Assembly (NCBI GenBank): GCA_028378565.1
Contig: JAONMX010000006.1
Location: 1 to 51,657 of the forward strand
Direction of reading: 5' to 3'
DNA: 51,657 bases
From: Bacteriovoracaceae bacterium
GTDB taxonomy: Bacteria > Bdellovibrionota > Bacteriovoracia > Bacteriovoracales > Bacteriovoracaceae
The translations under genes and the position numbers were made by a program. Shown in pieces: positions 16,380 to 25,214 of this stretch. Numbering within the stretch: position 1 is the first letter of the stretch; each line of letters starts with the position of its first letter. A model generated the notes under the pieces. It did no database searches and was not told the DNA's origin. It saw only the letters and a program-made list of their open reading frames with translations.

Positions 16380-17531
16380 ATGAAGCACGTTGCTGGAATA
16401 ATATTATTACTACTATCTATCAGTACTTTTTCACAATTTGATGGTGATTCAGACACTAGAACAGATATGCAAAGAGATGCTGGAAAGATTGAATGCCGGA
16501 ATGAAGTTTCGCGATGTACTTATTCAACTCAGCACTTAACGGCCAGAACACTTGTTAGTCGAATTGAAGCAGTTCTGAAGCCAGGTGACATCATTACCCC
16601 AAAAGAAGGTTATGTTAGTGTTGAAGGTCTTAAGGTTATTTCTTACTGGTTTTATAATGAAGAATTAAAAACAAGATTTGAAGCACTCCTTCCACTCCTT
16701 GATGTACTTGAAGACGGTGTTCCATCTCATCTTGTACAACTGACCACAGAAATTTATTCACTTTCTGATAGAGGGCTAAAGAGTATTGATGCAAGCATTA
16801 GTAGTGCTGGTGGAGATGCTCAGGATGGTCCAGATTGGGACTTTTCTGATCTTGGTGGAATTCTTGATATGAATCTCAATGTTGGAACAAAGCTGCTATC
16901 GATGCTCTTAAGTGGCTCAGTTACTCGAAGCGAATCTTCACAAGTAACAAAAGTCGTTCAGTTGATCCCAAACTTTGCAGGTGTTAACTATAAAAGAACA
17001 ACAAAAATTTATATTTCTCCTACAGCAGGTTCTGTAAAAGAAAAAGAAGCAGGTCTGACTATTGGTGGAACAGTAAGTATTAATGCTCGTGATAATAACC
17101 TCGTTACTATAAAAGATTATAATTTTAAATACGGAGTTCTTAAGCCTGGACTTGATGACAGTGATAATGATCAGGTGACAATTCTTAATGTCTCAAACCC
17201 GCAACTCTATCTTTATAAAGATGTAAATACGATGATTGTCTCTTCTCAAACAAGTACGACAATGAATGATCGTGGTTTTCGTTTCTTTGGTTTTGGAGCA
17301 TCTAAATCGAAGACTTTTAGTAAGTTGATGGTAGTAACGCGTGCGAAGGCCATTAAGTTTGATGACTATAGAAAAGAGATGAAGAAGTATGCTGATCTCG
17401 TTCTCTTTAAGACCTTCAGTGAAACTCAAGTGGATAATATTCCAACTAAGAACTCTAATATTGAAGCAGTTCTCAATAGTCTTAAGCCTTATACTTATAT
17501 GACGACTTCAGGTAGGCGACTAGGCGACTAG
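16380..17531 (+). CDS. exported protein, possibly secretin-like; 3' end displaced by a tandem duplication
   Basis: Signal peptide MKHVAGIILLLLSISTFS; ribosome site GGAGTCTCT. The 383 residues end early (TTSGRRLGD) because the 8-bp unit TAGGCGAC is present twice at 17513-17528. Removing one copy, and one copy of the 11-bp duplication at 17708-17729, restores an open frame to a TAA at 17803-17805 that overlaps the next ATG as TAATG, giving a 468-residue protein. Strand-rich blocks (HLVQLTTEIYSLSDRGL, TRSESSQVTKVVQLIPNFAGV, KTFSKLMVVTRAKAI) faintly recall the core of secretins, with the VVTRA stretch where secretins have LVVLITP; I hold this loosely. It heads a three-gene operon of exported proteins. 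Confidence 0.6.
   Translation: MKHVAGIILLLLSISTFSQFDGDSDTRTDMQRDAGKIECRNEVSRCTYSTQHLTARTLVSRIEAVLKPGDIITPKEGYVSVEGLKVISYWFYNEELKTRFEALLPLLDVLEDGVPSHLVQLTTEIYSLSDRGLKSIDASISSAGGDAQDGPDWDFSDLGGILDMNLNVGTKLLSMLLSGSVTRSESSQVTKVVQLIPNFAGVNYKRTTKIYISPTAGSVKEKEAGLTIGGTVSINARDNNLVTIKDYNFKYGVLKPGLDDSDNDQVTILNVSNPQLYLYKDVNTMIVSSQTSTTMNDRGFRFFGFGASKSKTFSKLMVVTRAKAIKFDDYRKEMKKYADLVLFKTFSETQVDNIPTKNSNIEAVLNSLKPYTYMTTSGRRLGD
17513..17528 (+). repeat. 8-bp tandem duplication (TAGGCGAC x2) causing a frameshift
   Basis: Two perfect adjacent copies, followed by TAG. With one copy the frame reads GRRLVGLRLDPKFAAKDN and onward; with two it stops at 17531. Confidence 0.8.
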
Positions 17532-17805
17532 TTGGATTTAGACTAGATCCTAAGTTTGCTGCAAAAGATAATATTAAGAGAAATTTTGATATTAGTATTC
17601 GTGGTGGTGGTATCAAAATGAAGAAAACAAGATCAGTTGAAAATCTTATGTTAAGTGGTTTTAAATTTGATGAATTTTCTGAAAGATACTTAAGTAAGAG
17701 TAGGTTTAAAATTAAAATAAAATTAAAATAAAAGAATTTAACGGAACTGGTAGCTATTCTAAAAAATTCTATTATGACCCAGAAAGAAATGTTTTTATTA
17801 AATAA
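17532..17805 (+). pseudogene. displaced 3' part of the 16380 gene
   Basis: Read in the restored frame, this stretch gives 87 further residues, including RLDPKFAAKDNIKRNFDISI, a glycine turn, RSVENLMLSGFKFDEFSERY and the terminal FYYDPERNVFIK. The last 27 are in frame only if the 11-bp repeat at 17708-17729 is also reduced to one copy. The restored stop overlaps the ATG of the next gene by one base, a coupling pattern common in this window, which supports this as the original end. As sequenced it has no start and is not translated from its own signals. Confidence 0.65.
17708..17729 (+). repeat. 11-bp tandem duplication (AAAATTAAAAT x2)
   Basis: Two perfect adjacent copies in the 3' part of the 16380 gene. 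One copy gives KIKIKEFNGTGSYSKK in frame; the second copy creates a premature TAA at about 17729. Confidence 0.8.
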
Positions 17806-18803
17806 TGAAAAACTTATTCTTTCTTCTCACATTCTTTCTTTCTCTAAACCTTTGGGCCTTACCAAAGGAACTTCCAACAATTGATAATATTGTTGAAGAA
17901 TTTAGAGGGGCATTAAAAATAAAGGTTGGAGAGTTAGGGAAGAACTTTATTCGTCGCACGCGAAATGATCAAGTCCATTACCTTAATAGTGAACCCACTG
18001 CTTGTTTAATGTGGATGGTTCCCGCTAAAGAAACTCTTGTAAAGATTCAGTATCGTCATCAATTAAATGAAACCAAGACTGAGTTAAGTGAAGAAGTTGT
18101 TTACTATGGCTGTAAGAACGAACTTGCGTTAAGAGAGAAATTTACTAGTAAAGGAACTGATCTAGAAAGACGTCCAATATCTACTATTGAAAAAGGTAGT
18201 AGATCATTTAAGCTTGCAGAAAATGAAAACTTTCTCAATTACCAGATTGTGAATGATCGAAATGATGTACTTTTTCACTTAACTCAAAGAAGAGAGGATG
18301 AAAGTACTTCTTTTGAAATGAGAGTTCTTGGTGAGCTCTTTTTGAGAGGACAGTTTCGTCAGGATAGAGCAGTCTTTAGGTTTTATCCCTTTAATATTGA
18401 TTATAAACGCGACTATATGGGAATTGGAAGTCGTAATGAGTTTACTCCTTACACCATCAAAGTTGTAGAAGTTGAAAAAGATAAGTGGAGATATCTTGGT
18501 GCAACAGGAGTTCAGCTAAGTCTCAATAATTTTCTTCGTTATCTTTCGAGTAGTCTCAATGAAAGAGTCTTAAGTTCAATTACCTCTATGGTTAAGTATC
18601 AACTCTATTGGTTTCCTGCTACATCCTTCACTGGTGGAGCTGGAAAAAGTCAGCGTTTGATCAACGAGTTTAAGTTACTTCTTACTCGTCTTCTCAACAA
18701 CACTCCGACTGAGCTTACTTTGGTAAAGAACTTTGTTAGAAACTTTATTACGGCCATTGAAGGTGGTGAGATTGTTGATAATAGAAAGGATGAGGCGAAG
18801 TGA
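17805..18803 (+). CDS. exported protein of unknown function
   Basis: 332 residues with a signal peptide (MKNLFFLLTFFLSLNLWA, cleavage before LPKELP). The mature part alternates strands and helices with two cysteines (C66 in EPTACLMWM and C104 in YYGCKNEL) that may pair in the periplasm. No known domain is recognised. The start overlaps the restored stop of the upstream gene and its own TGA overlaps the next GTG (GTGA), so it is the middle gene of a coupled three-gene unit whose members are all exported and presumably act together. Confidence 0.7.
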   Translation: MKNLFFLLTFFLSLNLWALPKELPTIDNIVEEFRGALKIKVGELGKNFIRRTRNDQVHYLNSEPTACLMWMVPAKETLVKIQYRHQLNETKTELSEEVVYYGCKNELALREKFTSKGTDLERRPISTIEKGSRSFKLAENENFLNYQIVNDRNDVLFHLTQRREDESTSFEMRVLGELFLRGQFRQDRAVFRFYPFNIDYKRDYMGIGSRNEFTPYTIKVVEVEKDKWRYLGATGVQLSLNNFLRYLSSSLNERVLSSITSMVKYQLYWFPATSFTGGAGKSQRLINEFKLLLTRLLNNTPTELTLVKNFVRNFITAIEGGEIVDNRKDEAK

Positions 18804-19507
18804 AAGCTTTGAAAAGTCTCTGTCTTTTTCTTTTTCTTGTTACACCTATTATGTCTGTGCCAGTGAAGGCAGAACATATAGGACTTGTTGATGAAAAGAA
18901 TGTCCTACAAAACTTCTTTTATAATCTTAATCAATATATCGATACACTTGAAAAAGAGTCTGTGGTTACAAGGTATAAGGATTGTTTTCTCTTGGAATAT
19001 CGTCCATTAGGTAGGGCCGTTCAGGCAAAACTTTGCTTAACTGAGATAGAGGAGGGGAAGTACTTCCATCAATTTATCTTTAATAATTTAGTTGTCTTAA
19101 AGACTGTAATTATTGGAGAGTTTGATGAGAGTGAGCTAGAAGATCTTCATTTTTATCGAATTAGTAATTTTGATCGATTGAAAGAATTTCGCTTTATTAA
19201 TTTTTATTTTGAATATAAGAATAATCATTCAGGAAGTGCACATCTGCTATTTGATAGTTTTAAAATCTTTATTGAAAAAACAGACGAGAGTATTACTTAT
19301 TATCCGAAATGTTCATGGTGTAATGGTTGGGCCAAGGCCAGGATTTCTGACTTAGGTATTGTTTATATGTTAGAAAGTTCAGGTAGTGAAGTTGGACCTA
19401 TAAGCTTTTACAAAGAATTAGATAGTCATATTAATATGTTTTCTAATGTTCTGAGTTCGTCTCTTCTTGGTTATTTTCAGCGCTCGGGTCTTCCGAAGAA
19501 TCCATAG
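18800..19507 (+). CDS. exported protein of unknown function, third gene of the unit
   Basis: The start is GTG at 18800, in a 4-bp overlap with the upstream TGA. 235 residues with a signal peptide (MKALKSLCLFLFLVTPIMSVPVKA). Notable cysteines are C63 and C78 early, and a CSWC pair at about 172-175 (YYPKCSWCNGWAKA), a CxxC that could bind metal or be redox-active. Not recognised. Its last 65 bp overlap the 3' end of the convergent TPM gene on the other strand. Confidence 0.68.
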   Translation: MKALKSLCLFLFLVTPIMSVPVKAEHIGLVDEKNVLQNFFYNLNQYIDTLEKESVVTRYKDCFLLEYRPLGRAVQAKLCLTEIEEGKYFHQFIFNNLVVLKTVIIGEFDESELEDLHFYRISNFDRLKEFRFINFYFEYKNNHSGSAHLLFDSFKIFIEKTDESITYYPKCSWCNGWAKARISDLGIVYMLESSGSEVGPISFYKELDSHINMFSNVLSSSLLGYFQRSGLPKNP

Positions 19508-20168
19508 TTTCAATAGGCTTCGTTTCTTCTTTCTTTTTTATTCCGTCAATAACCAGTTGGTTTGATAGCTCATTTTGATTATCTTCCGTTTTAGGGAAGT
19601 GCTCAATAAGGTGTTTTCCACATTCATTAATCGCCTCTACAATTCCGCCATTAATATCACCTGATTTAATTTTTTTAGTAAGTCCTTGGCATATTTCTTT
19701 CCAAGTATTCTTATTCACTTTCTGATTAATTCCATAGTCGGCCATAATCTCAACTTTATGTTCTAAGAGGCTAATGGCAATGAGGATTCCTGTGTTGTCT
19801 TTTGTGGTGTGCAGTCCGTTTTCTAGAAACGCCTGCGTGCATCTTTGATAAACCTCTTCTTTCATTTCTCCAAAAGTACAAAAAAGTCTTTTCATGCGAT
19901 CATTAAAAGTAAGAACATAACCAAGTAGTAAACCCGTTATTTGCCCATAGACATAGAGTTCAGGACGATCAAAGTCGATTGGAATCATATAGATAATAGC
20001 AGGAATGAGCATACCAAAGAGTATGGCACATCTTAAATGCGCTCCAGGATAATTGTCAGATTTTCTAAAGATGATTGGGATAACTTCAGCATCAGTTCTT
20101 GCTTCAACTAAAGAGATCGCTTCTTCAATTCTTTTCTTATCAATATCTGTATATTTCACTTTTCTCAT
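19443..20168 (-). CDS. TPM-domain membrane protein, second of a pair
   Basis: 241 residues. An N-terminal TPM-type domain (DIDKKRIEEAISLVEARTDAEVIPII) is interrupted by two membrane segments (CAILFGMLIPAIIYMIPI and VYGQITGLLLGYVLTF) and followed by the other TPM half (TGILIAISLLEHKVEIMADYGI). This split architecture matches YgcG/DUF5130-like partners of LemA. The C-terminal ~45 residues are acidic and disordered, and this tail overlaps the convergent 18800 gene by 65 bp. AAAGG precedes the ATG; the upstream TPM gene ends 18 bp before it. Confidence 0.75.
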   Translation of the reverse strand: MRKVKYTDIDKKRIEEAISLVEARTDAEVIPIIFRKSDNYPGAHLRCAILFGMLIPAIIYMIPIDFDRPELYVYGQITGLLLGYVLTFNDRMKRLFCTFGEMKEEVYQRCTQAFLENGLHTTKDNTGILIAISLLEHKVEIMADYGINQKVNKNTWKEICQGLTKKIKSGDINGGIVEAINECGKHLIEHFPKTEDNQNELSNQLVIDGIKKKEETKPIETMDSSEDPSAENNQEETNSEH

Positions 20169-20186
20169 TTTATAACCTTTGTCGAA

Positions 20187-20903
20187 TTACCAACTACCAC
20201 TTGCACCGCCGCCGCCAAAGCTTCCGCCACCACCGGACCAGCCGCCGCCGCCACTTCCAAAGCCACCGCTACTAAAACCGCCACCTGAGGAATGTCTTGA
20301 GCCACCGATATACCAAAAAGATGAGCGTCTTTTACCAAAGATCATTAAGATAAAATAAAGAATGAAAAAGATGGCGATAAATATTCCGTTAGTCTTTGAT
20401 TTAATTTTCTTTGTCTTAACTATATTTGTTTCTTTTAAGTCATTACCTGTAAGTAGTGCCATTTGTTTAAGGGCAATGACGATGCCAGATGAATACTGTC
20501 TGGCCTTGAAGTAGGGAACAAGTGAATGAATGATACGGCCAGCTTCTACATCTGTGATATCTCCTTCGAGTCCATCACTTACTTCAAGCCTCATTTTTCT
20601 ATCATTTAAAGCAATAAAAAGGAGAGCCGCCTTATCGTCTTTTTCGCCACCAAGTTTCCATTCATCTACGGCCTTAATTGTATAGTCTTCAATAATTTCA
20701 CCTTCAAGTGAATTGGTAATGAAAACTTGAAACTGTATGCCAGTGTCTTTGTAGAATTTTTTAAGAATATAATTGATTTTCTTTTCTGTTCCCCAGTCAA
20801 TGATATCTGGCTGATCGATAACAGGGGCATTGAGGGAAGGAACGACTTTTGCTTGTGTAAAAGTAATGATTGAAAGAAGAAGGATTGATAATAAAAATTT
20901 CAT
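20187..20903 (-). CDS. TPM-domain protein (YgcG family) with Gly-rich tail
   Basis: 238 residues: signal peptide (MKFLLSILLLSIITFTQA), TPM domain (VIDQPDIIDW..., FYKDTGIQFQVFITNSLEGE, DDKAALLFIALNDRKMRLEV, LEGDITDVEAGRIIHSLVPY; residues about 28-150), one membrane helix (GIFIAIFFILYFILMIFG, near 173-190) and a tail made of GGG, SGG and FGG repeats ending ASGSW. This is the standard YgcG layout. Its ATG overlaps the lemA stop (TAATG). LemA-TPM pairs are common and have been linked to envelope stress and protein quality, but the molecular role is not settled. Confidence 0.85.
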   Translation of the reverse strand: MKFLLSILLLSIITFTQAKVVPSLNAPVIDQPDIIDWGTEKKINYILKKFYKDTGIQFQVFITNSLEGEIIEDYTIKAVDEWKLGGEKDDKAALLFIALNDRKMRLEVSDGLEGDITDVEAGRIIHSLVPYFKARQYSSGIVIALKQMALLTGNDLKETNIVKTKKIKSKTNGIFIAIFFILYFILMIFGKRRSSFWYIGGSRHSSGGGFSSGGFGSGGGGWSGGGGSFGGGGASGSW

Positions 20904-21490
20904 TAGAACTTAACCTTAGGGGCTTGTTTAACTTCATCTAGATTATCTACTTTGAACTGTGGTGCTTTTTCATGTTTATAGAACATTGAATTAAACCAGC
21001 TCGTTGGTGGAACTGTAATTAAGTTATTGTATCTTTTTATAGATTCGATATATCTTTTTCTGGCCACACTGATTCTATTCTCAGTTCCTTCAAGTTGTAT
21101 TTGTAAGTCTCGAAAGTTTTGATTGGCCTTTAGGTCAGGGTAGCGTTCACTAATGACCATTAACTTTCCTAAGGCCTGTGATAGTGAACCTTGTGCTTGT
21201 TGAAACTTACCCAAAGAATTTGCATCTAGTTTAGTAGGATCGACAGTTATTTGAGTTGCTTTTGCTCGAGCACTAATAACGGCCTCTAGTGTTTCTTTTT
21301 CATGAGAGGCATAACCCTTAACCGTGGCCACTAAGTTAGGGATGAGGTCACTTCTTCGTTGATATGTATTTTGGACTTCCGCCCACTGTGCCTCTACCTC
21401 ATTTTTAGCAGTAGGAATGCTTTGCATACCACATGAGGTTATGACAGTGGTGAGAGTTAGCAGTATTATTGTGTTGATCATGGTTTTCAT
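20903..21490 (-). CDS. lemA: LemA family lipoprotein
   Basis: I choose the ATG at 21490 (GGAAAATCTT upstream) over 21502, giving 195 residues. The signal ends in a lipobox-like TSC (LTTVITSCGM), so the protein is probably lipid-anchored. The LemA domain follows: EVEAQWAEVQNTYQRRSDLI, PNLVATVKGYASHEKETLEA, VISARAKA, LMVISERYPDLKANQNFRDL, QIQLEGTENRISVARKRYIE and the terminal FNSMFYKHEKAPQF. This is a complete, canonical member with a long four-helix bundle. First gene of the lemA-TPM-TPM unit. Confidence 0.92.
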   Translation of the reverse strand: MKTMINTIILLTLTTVITSCGMQSIPTAKNEVEAQWAEVQNTYQRRSDLIPNLVATVKGYASHEKETLEAVISARAKATQITVDPTKLDANSLGKFQQAQGSLSQALGKLMVISERYPDLKANQNFRDLQIQLEGTENRISVARKRYIESIKRYNNLITVPPTSWFNSMFYKHEKAPQFKVDNLDEVKQAPKVKF

Positions 21491-21606
21491 AAGATTTTCC
21501 ATTGTTTTGGATCATATTTCAGTTAAAATGATATTCTAGAGAGTCTTAGAGAAGTAATCAAGATGATTAGCAAAATAGGATTACTTCGCAGATTCCTAAG
21601 TTTGAT

Positions 21607-21634
21607 TAAATTTTATTAACCTAGTAACCGATAA
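21607..21634 (+). promoter_or_regulatory. candidate sigma28 (FliA-type) promoter, leaderless arrangement
   Basis: TAAA (21607-21610), 16 bp, ACCGATAA (21627-21634). Exactly 7 nt separate the -10 box from the ATG at 21642, so transcription should begin at or next to the start codon. No ribosome site is present in those 7 nt. Confidence 0.5.
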
Positions 21635-21641
21635 TAAAGAT

Positions 21642-22073
21642 ATGAAAAAACTAATAATGGTATGTCTTCTTCTTGTGTCATCGCTTTATGCCAAAAAAGC
21701 TGATCATATGAAATGGAGATCAATTCTCTTTAATGATACTTTCTATATTCAGAATGTTAAAAATGCGGACTTACGTTATCCAATGACGTCTTTGAATATG
21801 AACCCCGAATTTAAAGGCGAGGTTTTAAATAAGAATGAGCGATTAAGTCTTATTATCTATGTCAGTGGAGAAGCTGGTACAAGTGAAATTGTTCGTGAGA
21901 AAAGGGCCATCATTTTTGATAAGAAACTAAAAAAGTTCTTGGGTGATTTTCCTTATCAATATAGCGGTAAATTTAAGAAAAAGATGCCACAGCCAATGTG
22001 GGTAATACGTCATGATCTTATTTCAATTAAAGACAAGCAGACGGGTCTCGATAAAACAATTTTGCTAAAATAG
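21642..22073 (+). CDS. small exported protein of unknown function
   Basis: 143 residues: signal peptide MKKLIMVCLLLVSSLYA, then a basic, strand-rich domain (KWRSILFNDTFYIQNVKNAD, RLSLIIYVSGEAG, REKRAIIFDKKLKKFLGDFP) without cysteines. No family recognised. The ATG has no ribosome site and lies 7 nt after a sigma28-type -10 box, so it may be translated from a leaderless mRNA. It is monocistronic and convergent with the FecR-domain gene. Confidence 0.7.
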   Translation: MKKLIMVCLLLVSSLYAKKADHMKWRSILFNDTFYIQNVKNADLRYPMTSLNMNPEFKGEVLNKNERLSLIIYVSGEAGTSEIVREKRAIIFDKKLKKFLGDFPYQYSGKFKKKMPQPMWVIRHDLISIKDKQTGLDKTILLK

Positions 22074-22098
22074 TCTTTCTAAAGTCATTTATACTATT

Positions 22099-22974
22099 TT
22101 ATTCTTTTAGTTTTTTATTAAGTTCTTTAAGGGTATTCTTCCAGTTTGGTTTTTCTTCTTCTTGATAAATATTCATCTTGTTAAAGTCAACAGATGTGTC
22201 TTCATCCTCAACTTCATCGGCCGTAACGGTTTTTCCTTCATGGTCTATGATTGGTTCAAAAGGAAGAAGCGGTAAGAAATCTTTATCTGCAGCGGTTTTG
22301 CCTTTGTAATGGTCATGTTCATGATTTTTTATATTAATAAGTGTTTTCTTATGTTTTTTATTTTTAAAAGTTGATGAAATATAATGATCTTTTGGGGATA
22401 GAACCTGTTCATGATCATGATGTTTATCAATAATATGACCTTCACCTTCTATAAGTAAAATTTGAGATTGGTGATAATCTTTGGACTGAGTTGTCGTTGC
22501 TAGGATCTTTGTTCCTCTGACACCCATACTTACATGTTTCACACGAACCTTTAGAGCATCTTTCTTTGGAGCTTTGATATTGAAGTGAACTCTCATCTTT
22601 CCATTGATAAGCTTTAAAACAGATTCTCTATCTTGCTTGGTTCGATAGACGAAGTGATCAAATTTCATTTGGCTTTTTGGCCCTATAATGAGAGTTGTAT
22701 TATCGACCATTTTTATTTTCACAAGAGTGCTACTAGTTGTTTCAACGATGTCTTTTTTATAGATCTTCATGTCTTTTTTAAGAGTTGTCTTTTTTTGAGC
22801 TTCGTTTATTCTGTAGGCTCGACCCCTTAACACAGCTACTTTTCCTACATAGTTTGGAACAATAGAGTTTGATTCCTTATCAAAAGAAAACTCTTTTGCC
22901 TTCTCTTCTTGAGCAAAAGTGTTTCCAGCATATAAAAAGTTTATTAGGCAAAATAAAGTTGTGATATATTTCAT
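22099..22974 (-). CDS. FecR-domain exported protein
   Basis: 291 residues with a signal peptide (MKYITTLFCLINFLYAGNTFA). The FecR domain spans about 42-175: VGKVAVLRGRAYRINEAQKK, KIYKKDIVETTSSTLVKIKM, DNTTLIIGPKSQMKFDHFVY, LKLINGKMRVHFNIKAP and VRVKHVSMGVRGTKILATTT, the last being the conserved GVRGT block. The rest is rich in His, Asp and Lys (DYHQSQ, KHHDHEQ, HEHDHYKG) and could bind divalent metal. Unlike FecR proper, there is no membrane helix and no sigma factor gene nearby, so it belongs to the stand-alone periplasmic FecR-like proteins. Confidence 0.8.
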   Translation of the reverse strand: MKYITTLFCLINFLYAGNTFAQEEKAKEFSFDKESNSIVPNYVGKVAVLRGRAYRINEAQKKTTLKKDMKIYKKDIVETTSSTLVKIKMVDNTTLIIGPKSQMKFDHFVYRTKQDRESVLKLINGKMRVHFNIKAPKKDALKVRVKHVSMGVRGTKILATTTQSKDYHQSQILLIEGEGHIIDKHHDHEQVLSPKDHYISSTFKNKKHKKTLINIKNHEHDHYKGKTAADKDFLPLLPFEPIIDHEGKTVTADEVEDEDTSVDFNKMNIYQEEEKPNWKNTLKELNKKLKE

Positions 22975-23000
22975 TTTCTTTCCTGTTAAGTCCTTTTTGG

Positions 23001-25190
23001 TTAAGGACCCATTATTTTATATTGAAAGTTAAGCCAACGTTTTACTTCATTAGAATAATAGCGACTAAAAGGGTTTTCACTTGGCCCTCCAGCTAATATC
23101 GAAAAACCATGATCACTAGACAAATCAGATATAAACCTCCAGCTAGGACAAAATGTAGAGTCTCTTCCTCCAGTCCTATAAACCTGACCTTGAACGATGG
23201 TGGCCCTATTGCCTTCAAGAGCATAGGGACCTTTGTTAAGAAGGTAGCTGAAAGGTTTAACATCGCCTAAGAGTAAATGTTTCATGGTAAAGCGATTGAC
23301 ATCTCCCCACGTTTTAACTTTTGAAGATGGCCAACATTTCATGGTATTATTGATGGCCTGTTTATAGTATTCATCTCGAGTTTTTCTTCTAAAGAAATAA
23401 TCCCACTGATTAGAGTGATCATCTAAAAAAGGTCGATCGAAGAGATGGTAAAAGTCAGTGAAGAGGCAAGTCTCGTCAAAAATATGATCCCATTCTTTTC
23501 GTCCAAGAATATTTTCTTCAAAGAAAAGGGCCAATAATTCTCTGTAAACCTCTTCAAAAATAAAGGCACCTTTTGATTCTTTATTATATCTTAAGTCCCA
23601 TTCGCTTAGAATTTTGCCTGTAGGTGTATTTGGTATAAATTTTTTAAATCGTGTAAGAAATTTTTCTGCTTGAATGGAATAGAGGTCACTTTGAATGGCC
23701 TTCATATCGATAACATCATATTTTTCTTTATCACTTAAAAGTTGTCTTATCCTTTCAGCTCTATAACTTCCCATAGGTAAATTAATAGAAAGAGGTTTAC
23801 CTTTCTGGTTCCAATCATCATTGGCCGTGGCAATAAATCCTTCAGGTGGGTTTTCTAAAAAACTTAAATCTTCTTTATCTTGAAGGCCAGACCATGCGTT
23901 ATTTGAATCCCAGCCTGGTAGAGGATAGAGTCCTGAATGACTTCGGTTTGGCAAGTGTCCACTTTGCTGATATATCACATTTCCTTCAATATCTGATAAA
24001 ACCCAGTTGCAACTAATAAATACTTTTTGGCATTCTTTTGCTGCTTGCTTTGCATCTTGGGTAAAAGGAAGTTTCATAAGGGCATCTATCGTCGTGTGAG
24101 TGTCAAATTGGTAAGCACTCCAAGCACGAGATAAATATAGGCCATTTGTAAGAGGCTTAAAAGGATCCCTTTCAATCACTCCATTTTCTGTTTCAAATAT
24201 TTCCCACACAAAATCATTAGATTTTTTTCTTTTTATAACTTCAGTACGTTTGTTTAGTGTGTGTTGGAATTGATCACTTAGGTATGTTCCATCTTTTAAA
24301 TCTTCAATAAAGTAATCGATGGTATCCATAAATCCATACGTAAAACCAAAGCCTACTTTTTGGCTTCTACCCATGGGCATGCCAGGTACACCGGGCATAC
24401 TAATTCCCATTAAGTAGTTATTATTTGTTTTCAAAATCATTTCATACCAAACAGCTGGTAACCGATTTGCTTCGAGATGAGGATCATTACAATGAATGGC
24501 GCTGCCTGACTTTGTTTTGTCTTTTGTAAGACTCCAATTATTTGAATTCTTCATTACGGGAACAAAGGGAATTTCTGGTAGAGAAGTCCAATAGAGATTT
24601 GTTTTCTTTAAAAGTTCCTGATCATCTTCTTTCCATTCATTGAGGTGAGGAAAAAGAAATGTACGTAAACCTTCTGAATCAACACCATTTTTAATGGACT
24701 CAATGATAAACTTTTCCATTGTCTGCTGTGTTTGTGCTAATCCAATATAGGCCATAATCCTCATGGTGGCGAGTGTGTCAACGGGCTGCCAAGGTTCAGG
24801 CTTATATTTGATGAGTTTAAAGACAGGATTCAAGGATTCACTTAAAGCTTTATTGATTCCTTCTGAATAGAATTCGAGGAATGTAAGGGTGGAACTAGGT
24901 AGTCTTGAAAGCTCTTTCTTTGATTGTTGATAGATTCCTAGCTCTCGCATGTAGATATCAGTTTTCAATAACTCTTCTGTATCATCAAGAATTTCACTTG
25001 CTCTTCCTTGGCATATGATTCTAGTGAATACCATTTGCATGCCACGATCGAGCCCATGGCAGAGTCCTTGAGCATAGGCCATACTTTGGGTATTGGTGGC
25101 ATCAACGACGGGCACACCGTGCTCATTTCTTTTAATAGAGACTTGTCCCTTAGAAAAAGAATATTTTTTACTATCTTTTGTTATCTTCAT
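23001..25190 (-). CDS. penicillin-acylase family (S45) Ntn hydrolase, no signal peptide
   Basis: 729 residues, family length. The self-processing site is at N215-S216 in MKNSNNWSL (family pattern G/N-SNNW): cleavage would free S216 as the N-terminal nucleophile of the beta chain. GSAIHCNDPHLEANRLPAVW follows as the usual substrate-pocket block; N-terminal IKRNEHGVPVVDA and AQGLCHGLDRGMQMVFTR are alpha-chain hallmarks. ATANDDWNQ carries the oxyanion-hole Asn. The family hydrolyses amides, including acyl-homoserine lactones. Characterised members are exported, while this one begins MKITKDSKKYSFSKG with no signal, so a cytoplasmic location is inferred. GGAAGGAAA precedes the ATG. It lies 24 bp after a plsC-type gene and is probably co-transcribed with it. 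Confidence 0.9.
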   Translation of the reverse strand: MKITKDSKKYSFSKGQVSIKRNEHGVPVVDATNTQSMAYAQGLCHGLDRGMQMVFTRIICQGRASEILDDTEELLKTDIYMRELGIYQQSKKELSRLPSSTLTFLEFYSEGINKALSESLNPVFKLIKYKPEPWQPVDTLATMRIMAYIGLAQTQQTMEKFIIESIKNGVDSEGLRTFLFPHLNEWKEDDQELLKKTNLYWTSLPEIPFVPVMKNSNNWSLTKDKTKSGSAIHCNDPHLEANRLPAVWYEMILKTNNNYLMGISMPGVPGMPMGRSQKVGFGFTYGFMDTIDYFIEDLKDGTYLSDQFQHTLNKRTEVIKRKKSNDFVWEIFETENGVIERDPFKPLTNGLYLSRAWSAYQFDTHTTIDALMKLPFTQDAKQAAKECQKVFISCNWVLSDIEGNVIYQQSGHLPNRSHSGLYPLPGWDSNNAWSGLQDKEDLSFLENPPEGFIATANDDWNQKGKPLSINLPMGSYRAERIRQLLSDKEKYDVIDMKAIQSDLYSIQAEKFLTRFKKFIPNTPTGKILSEWDLRYNKESKGAFIFEEVYRELLALFFEENILGRKEWDHIFDETCLFTDFYHLFDRPFLDDHSNQWDYFFRRKTRDEYYKQAINNTMKCWPSSKVKTWGDVNRFTMKHLLLGDVKPFSYLLNKGPYALEGNRATIVQGQVYRTGGRDSTFCPSWRFISDLSSDHGFSILAGGPSENPFSRYYSNEVKRWLNFQYKIMGP

Positions 25191-25214
25191 TTTCCTTCCA
25201 TGGAGAATGCAACA

